Source of the DNA: Entomortierella parvispora
Taxonomy: Eukaryota > Mortierellomycota > Mortierellomycetes > Mortierellales > Mortierellaceae
Length of the DNA stretch: 64,000 bases
Reading direction: 5' to 3'
Assembly (NCBI GenBank): GCA_963573315.1
Contig: OY752148.1
Location: 921,263-985,262, forward strand
This document shows positions 58,564 through 64,000 of the stretch, piece after piece; position 1 is the stretch's first letter; every line of letters starts with the position of its first letter. A program made the position numbers and the translations under genes. Under the pieces are notes generated by a model. It worked only from the letters and a program-made list of their open reading frames with translations, made no database searches and was not told the DNA's origin.

Positions 58564-58720
58564 AGTGACAACGCACAGTTACCACATCATGGCTCTTTAC
58601 ACCGCCACTACTCTCTCAAAACTTGACTCACTCGCCTCTCATTTTCCCTGATTCTTTCATTAAAGGTATCTAATGCCTCCCAATATCAAGCCTGACCCAT
58701 TGTGTTCTCTGGAACGTATA

Positions 58721-59404
58721 TCATGGCCCAATTGCAAGGCAATGACGAATGATCCAGCTCACCGAGCGCGAAAAAGACTCTTCAGAGGCGAGATCAGCTT
58801 TGTAGATATCATCAAATCTATTATGGTCGATGACAATGATACGTATTGCATCTTTGAATGCAAAAACGGATTTACTTGCATGGTCCCATGCCAGAATGTG
58901 CCACCTGTAAGGAAATGACTGTACTACAGGGATATTCTCGCTGCAGAGGTTCATGTTGTAATAGTGCTGGTGATATCGGTCGCTTGCTTGAGTTCTCATA
59001 AACCTATTTCGTTGTGGTCGGCCCGATTTGCGTCTTTTTGTCAGAGAGCCAGTTTCTTCAACGATGCTAGCGGCTTCATCGTCGGAAAAGAAGAACAATT
59101 CAGTAGCGTAATCCGTTGGCATTTCCTGATACTGTGGCTCTTTGTCGGATTTTTCTCCATAATCAGAGTCGGAAAGGTCGGTTTCTTCTTTGCTCTCATA
59201 GTTGCTTTTATCGTTTCCGTCTTCATCAGTATCCAGGTATTCTTTCTGGTTTTTTTCTTTGTCCTGCTCTTCCTGGTCATCAGAGGTTTCTTCAGTGTCC
59301 ATAGTCCAAGTTGAGCTTTGGTAGACCTCCAGTTGGGGCATAGTTATGTATGCCACAGGTCGGCTTAGTAAGACAGGCTCAATGTCCATCATTGTCACAT
59401 CCAT
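58721..59404 (-). CDS. Hypothetical acidic protein (227 aa)
   Basis: I recognise no family. The first 100 residues are dominated by Asp, Glu, Ser and Lys (EETSDDQEEQDKEKNQKEY and similar); then come a basic patch (TKRRKSGRPQRNR) and a compact C-terminal part with YRWHILAWDHASKSVFAFKD and FDDIYKADL. An inverted second copy of the C-terminal part exists at about 59755-59826 and conserves WHILAWDHA, KSVF and FKDA at the protein level, which supports coding on this strand. In both copies an AG acceptor-like sequence directly precedes the WHILAW part, so an intron may separate it from the acidic region. A shorter plus-strand frame (58673-58918) overlaps and is less likely. Confidence 0.45.
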   Translation of the reverse strand: MDVTMMDIEPVLLSRPVAYITMPQLEVYQSSTWTMDTEETSDDQEEQDKEKNQKEYLDTDEDGNDKSNYESKEETDLSDSDYGEKSDKEPQYQEMPTDYATELFFFSDDEAASIVEETGSLTKRRKSGRPQRNRFMRTQASDRYHQHYYNMNLCSENIPVVQSFPYRWHILAWDHASKSVFAFKDAIRIIVIDHNRFDDIYKADLASEESFSRSVSWIIRHCLAIGP

Positions 59405-60000
59405 CTCTCTTCCTGGATCCTGATATCGGTCCTGTATCTCAATTGAATAGTTCTTTCTTTTTGTTGATGATATAATTGACAGTCGATAGAGGACGCTTGA
59501 ACTTGATTAATTTGACTTCAACTTCTCTCAGTGATGCGCCTCCTAGCTGCTTCCCACAATTTTAGATTTGTTGCTCGGTTATCATTTTTTGGACTTCACG
59601 AGTGAGCCACCCCAATACAGAAAGAGGAAGAAGAGGAAGAAGAAGTTAAGAAACATGGATTTATGTTTACGTCCAAGAAGATAGTTTTATCAACGATATA
59701 GCAAACTGTACCTCCAGTCAGTGTAGGGGAGTGAATTAGACATCTATAGGATGTGGCACATTTTGGCATGGGACCATGCAAGGAAATCAGTTTTCCACAT
59801 TCAAAGATGCCCTGTGCATCATCGAAGAAAAAAAGCGGGGTTATTTTTTAATTTATAAACATTGGTGTTCGAGTACTTGGCAGGGTACTGCAGAGCTGCT
59901 CTGGTGAGTTGAATACAACTCCTCAACCACCTTGATCTCCCTCCCCGTCCTAATCCCCACTCAAATTCCCCATCCTATCTTGCCTAGTCGTGATTCTCGA
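59405..60000. other. Intergenic region with an inverted partial gene copy
   Basis: Promoter side of the acidic-protein gene, a purine tract GAAAGAGGAAGAAGAGGAAG at about 59620, the inverted copy at 59755-59826, and the 3' flank of the next minus-strand gene. No complete gene is evident. Confidence 0.4.
59755..59826 (+). repeat. Inverted partial copy of the 58721-59404 gene
   Basis: The plus-strand stretch starting TGTGGCACATTTTGGCATGG is similar over about 70 bp to the reverse complement of 58840-58908. It translates to WHILAWDHARKSVF and, after a one-base frame change, FKDALCIIEE, parallel to the gene copy. It is preceded by an acceptor-like CTATAG. It looks like a fragment of a duplicated exon. 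Confidence 0.65.
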
Positions 60001-61161
60001 TTAGACCGCTGCCTCGACTGTACCCAAGAATGGTGCGCCAGAGCACAACAGCGCCAACGCCACGAACAGAGCAATGGCGCCTGTCCTTGCCGCAGCTTTC
60101 CTGCTGCTTGTCGCTCTGGTACTGCTGCCCTCGTTCGACCGTGCCTTGGGGATCAGTCCCGCCGGTCGAACAATCACTGGCCTCGGTACCAGACCTGCTC
60201 CCACTGCCGGAAGTCGCTTTACCGCTTGTATCTCTGTTGTATTGTTCTCCGATTCACTGTCGTCAGAGTTTTCTGTGCCTTCTTCCTCAATGTCTTGCCC
60301 AGCGACGACACCATTCCCACGTAAAGAACCTGGAAGCGCATTCGGGGATCCGAACTCTTGCTCAATGGACCCGACACTGTCGTCGTCGTCGTCGTCCAAG
60401 GGCTCAGCCGGTTCTATCGTCGCCACCGCCTTTCTCCTGCGAGAACTCTCCAACGTTAGTTTCCTCATGACCGAATTAGGTCCGGAACGATTTCGGCGAT
60501 ATTGAGTATACCAATCCTCGTATGAGAAAAGATATTGCTTCCCGTGTTTGTGGTAGGTTGATTGGCGAAAGGTCTTGGAGGAGGCCTTTTTGAGGTTTCG
60601 TCTTGGAGACCCCTGTTTTTTGTTTTTGGAGGTCATATTGATGTCCCCCGCCTTTGCTTTCTTTTCTGTCGAGCCTCCGTGCCTATTATCGTCTGCCTTC
60701 TTTGTGGTCCCATTTTGTTTCATAGACGATGGCTTTGACAACGACGACGTCTTTTTCCGTGATTTCTTGGCGTTGCTGCTGGTATGCTCTGAATGAACAC
60801 GATCTGGGTTTGACCCTGAGCCGCTGTGCTCGTTCAATTCGCGCTGATGCTTCTTGCCTGTTTTGATGCTGTGGTTGTGCGCGTGTGCTCTTGAATTTCG
60901 CCTCAAGAGCTGCAGCTTTGGAGACGTCGGCGGCAATGGAGGTGAGGACAGGGACGAATATGTCCCGAAGGAGAGCGGTATCGGATCAGGCACCGAGTGT
61001 TCCAGTGGATGACACAACTGCTGGGCCTCAACGCGTCGCTGACTCTGATGTCTCTGTTCATGTTGTGGAGTGCTGTGGGAGAGGTGATTGGCAAGGACAG
61101 ACAAGCAGAGAAGAAAGACTGCTGGTGACCTTGTGGCCCAGGCCCAGCAGATCGTCCGCAT
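60001..61161 (-). CDS. Putative secreted GPI-anchored protein (386 aa)
   Basis: Single exon. An N-terminal hydrophobic stretch (AVFLLCLSVLA, about residues 14-24) looks like a signal peptide, and the chain ends in a second hydrophobic segment (GAIALFVALALLCSGAPFLG) after a small-residue/Ser region, the usual layout of a GPI attachment signal. Between them the protein is highly charged, Lys/Ser/Asn-rich with many basic pairs, an Asp run (about residue 258) and acidic Glu/Ser stretches; only QYLFSYEDWYTQYRRNR looks like a folded segment. No family is recognised. A second-membrane-span protein is the alternative. The start at 61161 is the only one that gives a signal peptide. Confidence 0.55.
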   Translation of the reverse strand: MRTICWAWATRSPAVFLLCLSVLANHLSHSTPQHEQRHQSQRRVEAQQLCHPLEHSVPDPIPLSFGTYSSLSSPPLPPTSPKLQLLRRNSRAHAHNHSIKTGKKHQRELNEHSGSGSNPDRVHSEHTSSNAKKSRKKTSSLSKPSSMKQNGTTKKADDNRHGGSTEKKAKAGDINMTSKNKKQGSPRRNLKKASSKTFRQSTYHKHGKQYLFSYEDWYTQYRRNRSGPNSVMRKLTLESSRRRKAVATIEPAEPLDDDDDDSVGSIEQEFGSPNALPGSLRGNGVVAGQDIEEEGTENSDDSESENNTTEIQAVKRLPAVGAGLVPRPVIVRPAGLIPKARSNEGSSTRATSSRKAAARTGAIALFVALALLCSGAPFLGTVEAAV

Positions 61162-61576
61162 GGTTTAGCTCAGCCTTCGCGTCGGCTCTTTTTCTAGGAG
61201 GCGTAGGTGGCGTTCAAAAAATATACAATAAAACCGAGGTGGACGTCAAGGATGGCAAAGTGACGAGAGATCACAGGGATGAGGGAATGGAGGGGTGACA
61301 TGAACGACATGACGATTCCATGTCGTCCGCTCCTGGGCAGCATTGGAACGAATGAGAATGCGCGCTGGCCGAGTGAATGATTTTCTCGAGATGGAGTCAG
61401 GAAAGGAAAAAAAAGGGGCCGAGCCCAAAAAAGCGGACGCGTTGTTTCTGTTTGTTGATTACAAGGGGAATGCTTTTAATAATATTCATGTTTTCTATTC
61501 TACAATATGTGTACCAGGGGGGATAGATACACGGGGTATATGGGGGATGAATCTGATGTAGCCTCTCGCTCCGTGT
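61162..61576. other. Intergenic region
   Basis: Promoter side of the GPI-type gene and 3' flank of the next minus-strand gene. AACATGAATATTATTAAAAGC on the minus strand near 61480 is A/T-rich and may serve 3' end formation. No gene is evident. Confidence 0.4.
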
Positions 61577-62566
61577 TTAGGCTTGGCCAGAAGCCATCAT
61601 AATAGCAGAGGGCCTTGTCTTGAAGGCCTGTGTGTGGCCAACAAACTTCCTGCCCTCGCTGAAGACCTCGACTTGGATAAAGTACCAGTTCTTTGGACTC
61701 AAATCCTTGGGCAAGAACAACAGCTCGAACCCAGCCTGTGCGCTCACATTCGCCGCGAGCACACCGGCCACTTCGGCCTTCTTGGTCACGTCTCTGTCTC
61801 TAACCATCACGAGGATATTGACCTTGGCATTTTCTGCGGCCACACCCTGGAGGGCCGAAGGCAATTGCCACCTGATCGTGTAAGGAGCCATCAAGACCAT
61901 AGAGCTGGAACTGCTCGAATAGTCCAAAGGGACAGGCTCGGACTCGAGGACGGCGTCCCGAGACTCTTTGGTGAAAAAGAATCGGTTCCGTTTCTCGAAT
62001 TTGACTTCTTGAGTGTTTGCCGAAGCAGGGATGTGTCGAGATTGCTTCCGGGAAGCGAGGATGGTCGAGAGTGAAGGGGCTGATGAAGATGTCGTTGATT
62101 CTGGAGATGATGGGGTGTCGTCTTCGGAAGCATCGCTTTCAGCGACGATTCTCAACGGTTGAACAAGAGATTTGCCGAGAACAGTGCTACTCCTGGACTG
62201 GTAAACAGTCAGCACCAAGGTGTAAGTGCCAGGGACAATATCAGGTCGAAGATTGACTCTGGTCGACCCAGAGATGGTGGGAACATAACGAGAGAGGTAG
62301 ATATTGTTCTCTTGATCGTGGTTCATGAGTTGAATATCAAGAGTCGACCCCTTGGCCATTGAAGAGGAATCCCAGGAAATGGTAGGGAGCGTGTTGACGA
62401 GCCATTGTGTGCGAGCGGTGGGCGAGTCGATGGTAAAGCTGATAGGGTCGACTTGTTGAAGTCTGGAGTGCGAGGGTGTTGGGAGGGCGAATGTGAAAGT
62501 GGAGAAGATCAAGAGGATGGAGAGGAGAGAGTGAAGGAAGAGACGGACAGAGGCTAGTGACCGCAT
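61577..62566 (-). CDS. Secreted Kre9/Knh1-like Ser-Thr-rich protein (329 aa)
   Basis: Single exon. A clear signal peptide (SLLSILLIFSTFTFALPTP) is followed by a beta-rich domain: ISFTIDSPTARTQWLVN, then PTISWDSS, LDIQLMNHD, and VPGTYTLVLTVYQ. This order (a SPxxxxxWxxG-like start, a ISW strand, a YTL strand) is that of the Ser-Thr-rich/Kre9-Knh1 N-terminal domain found in fungal wall proteins connected with beta-1,6-glucan. A Ser/Thr/Pro-rich linker (about residues 145-180) and a second related beta domain (YTIRWQLPS to YFIQVEVFSEGRKFVGHT) follow. No clear GPI tail is present, so it is probably secreted free. The start at 62566 is chosen over an upstream in-frame ATG because it places the signal peptide at the N terminus. 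Confidence 0.7.
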   Translation of the reverse strand: MRSLASVRLFLHSLLSILLIFSTFTFALPTPSHSRLQQVDPISFTIDSPTARTQWLVNTLPTISWDSSSMAKGSTLDIQLMNHDQENNIYLSRYVPTISGSTRVNLRPDIVPGTYTLVLTVYQSRSSTVLGKSLVQPLRIVAESDASEDDTPSSPESTTSSSAPSLSTILASRKQSRHIPASANTQEVKFEKRNRFFFTKESRDAVLESEPVPLDYSSSSSSMVLMAPYTIRWQLPSALQGVAAENAKVNILVMVRDRDVTKKAEVAGVLAANVSAQAGFELLFLPKDLSPKNWYFIQVEVFSEGRKFVGHTQAFKTRPSAIMMASGQA

Positions 62567-64000
62567 GGTGCGTGGACGGATGTAGGAAAAGGAAAAAGGA
62601 AAAAGCGCGGCAACGACGGACGGACACACTGAGGAAACGAAAAGATGAAAAACTGTGCTGGTGTTTTGTGGGACATAACGTCGTATTTATGGAGATCGGG
62701 CCTTCTTGTGCGGCGGCGGACAGAGGGCGCATAGGAACAAAAGTAGGTGGGACGAGCTGAGCTTTAGAAGCAGCAAGGTATCAAGGGAAACTGGCCGGGA
62801 GTGGCGTCCGAGTCGGGCAATGGTTTCTCGTCTGCTGTTTTTAGCACGGGGCTTGGCGGAAGTTGAAATCCAGGGGGGTTGGCGTTCTTTGTGCCTGGGA
62901 AACAAAGTGCAGCCCAAAATACGGTCCACTCGCAACTGCCCCCCTGTCCCAGAATAGCGAAAGCGGAACCGTTGCCATGACGACGCCGGTCTAGTACTAG
63001 TGCTATTCAAGGTGGAGCAAGCTAGACGAATGACGATGGTGGCACACGAACACCCCCACTCACAGATCGTTAATCTGTGGGAACTATTCTTGTCTTTTTC
63101 TGTCCGTCTGTCGTGGAATAAAAAAAACTCATTCTCAGCGCCAGACTGGCAGTCGGCCGTTTTCGCTGGGTTGTCCTTTTCCTCAGAAGAACGACCCAAA
63201 AAAAGCAACGACTCATCTTCGACAGATTCAACCCAGAGTCAGACCTTGACGAGAACTTCTAAACTCTTGGAGCATTTAAAGCTGAGACCATGAGATCATT
63301 GTGTCACACACAACTGGCGTTTCTTTTGGCGACGCGCTGCTTCCTTGCAGTCTGCAAAAGAGCTTGGAAGTCGCGTGGCGCAAAGGAGCACTTGGGCTCT
63401 CTAGCAAGCGCCCAGCGATGTCACCGAGCCCGTGTGTCGTCTCACAGTCGAAACTATGTCCCTTCCGTCTTTTCTCCTCGAGAAGCTTACAGTTGGAAAC
63501 AAAGACGATATGTAAATCATTTCATGCTTTCTTTTCCCTGCTAGGTCATGTTGTATCAGGTATGATTGCAACCATCAAGACCATTCCGAAGAGGATGTAA
63601 GGATGGTAACAGTAACGCGATGCATCTGCACAGCAGTCGACTTTGACTCCTCGATTTCTTCTCCCTGACATTGTGGTTGACGACCATCCTCTTTCCTTTC
63701 ACCTCGCATTAGTCCTCCCTTATCTTTCTATCCATCCCCAGGAGAAAGGATCTGCCCAGTTGCATCAAGGCTCCCCTCTTTCCTTATATTCCCGACTCAC
63801 ACCTCCTATTTACCTACAATAAAAAAAGGCCTTCTTGTCTCGTTGCTCCAAAATTCCGGCCCAAGCTACATATCGTACATCCTCATTCACACGTTTGTGC
63901 AGCGCAGACACCGGCGCACACATCACGTTCCAGCAGAAGTGTAGTCAAAGTACCTGATCAGATGTTTTCAAAGTCCTTTCCTGGATGCCTCATTCTACAT
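62567..64000. other. Region without an established gene; possible first exon near its end
   Basis: Starts with the promoter of the Kre9-like gene. Several plus-strand frames are open (62706-63600) but lack homology. One possibility is an exon from the ATG at 63456, reading MSLPSFLLEKLTVGNKDD, ending near a GTAAATC donor (63512) with an acceptor CTGCTAG at 63538-63544; the continuation is not convincing. C/T-rich sequence at 63640-63800 looks like a leader or promoter for a gene beyond the window. Confidence 0.25.

Noticed and set aside
58673-58918. 81-aa plus-strand frame with a possible GTAAGG donor at its end
   Set aside because: It overlaps the conserved C-terminal part of the minus-strand gene, whose protein-level similarity to the inverted copy supports the minus strand.

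Overview
This window looks like nuclear DNA of a filamentous early-diverging fungus, most likely Mucoromycota (Mortierella-like). Genes carry many short GT-AG introns, promoters have pyrimidine-rich leaders and TATA boxes, and housekeeping genes are plainly eukaryotic (RPS11, RRP4, MRPL12, a NEDD4/Rsp5-type HECT ligase, a class I histone deacetylase). A large EPG5 homologue, an autophagy tether that budding yeast lacks, points away from Ascomycota yeasts. The species assignment is an inference; no rRNA or other marker is present.

Layout. 0.4-1.9 kb: RPS11 and a small type II membrane protein, convergent. 2.0-6.2 kb: a tandem segmental duplication of about 2 kb carrying a secreted cysteine-rich protein gene; the second copy is frameshifted and has a 32-bp minisatellite upstream. 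6.5-10.2 kb: a short-chain dehydrogenase and a histone deacetylase on the minus strand; the deacetylase is divergent from EPG5 (10.7-20.3 kb, 3120 aa, with one GC-AG intron). 20.9-24.6 kb: a hemerythrin-domain protein and a zinc alcohol dehydrogenase, with between them a cysteine-rich reading frame broken only by four TGA codons. 24.7-25.4 kb: a decayed DDE transposase. 25.7-38.7 kb: a dense block with an unknown protein, the 12-exon HECT ligase, a PARP-type zinc-finger protein, exosome RRP4, a DUF1294-like membrane protein, mitochondrial L12 and a coiled-coil protein.

40.1-50.2 kb is the most striking region. A 1207-aa SR-rich/WD40 gene on the minus strand is split in its third exon by a complete 6142-bp Ty3/gypsy chromovirus. 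The two 170-bp LTRs read as identical, the target duplication is a perfect GTAAG, and the single Gag-Pol frame of 1780 aa is intact, so the insertion is very recent. An older, 5'-truncated and broken chromovirus (50.5-52.6 kb) lies just upstream of the same gene.

53.4-62.6 kb: a secretory-pathway block with a kelch-type single-pass membrane protein (its leader duplicated in a 251-bp tandem repeat), a GDP-fucose O-fucosyltransferase-like type II protein, an acidic unknown protein with an inverted partial copy nearby, a putative GPI-anchored protein and a Kre9/Knh1-like secreted protein. The last 1.4 kb holds no gene I can establish.

Exon boundaries were set by hand from splice signals, reading phase and family similarity. 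Every multi-exon model given as complete sums to a whole number of codons. No tRNA, rRNA, CRISPR or prokaryotic-type features were found.
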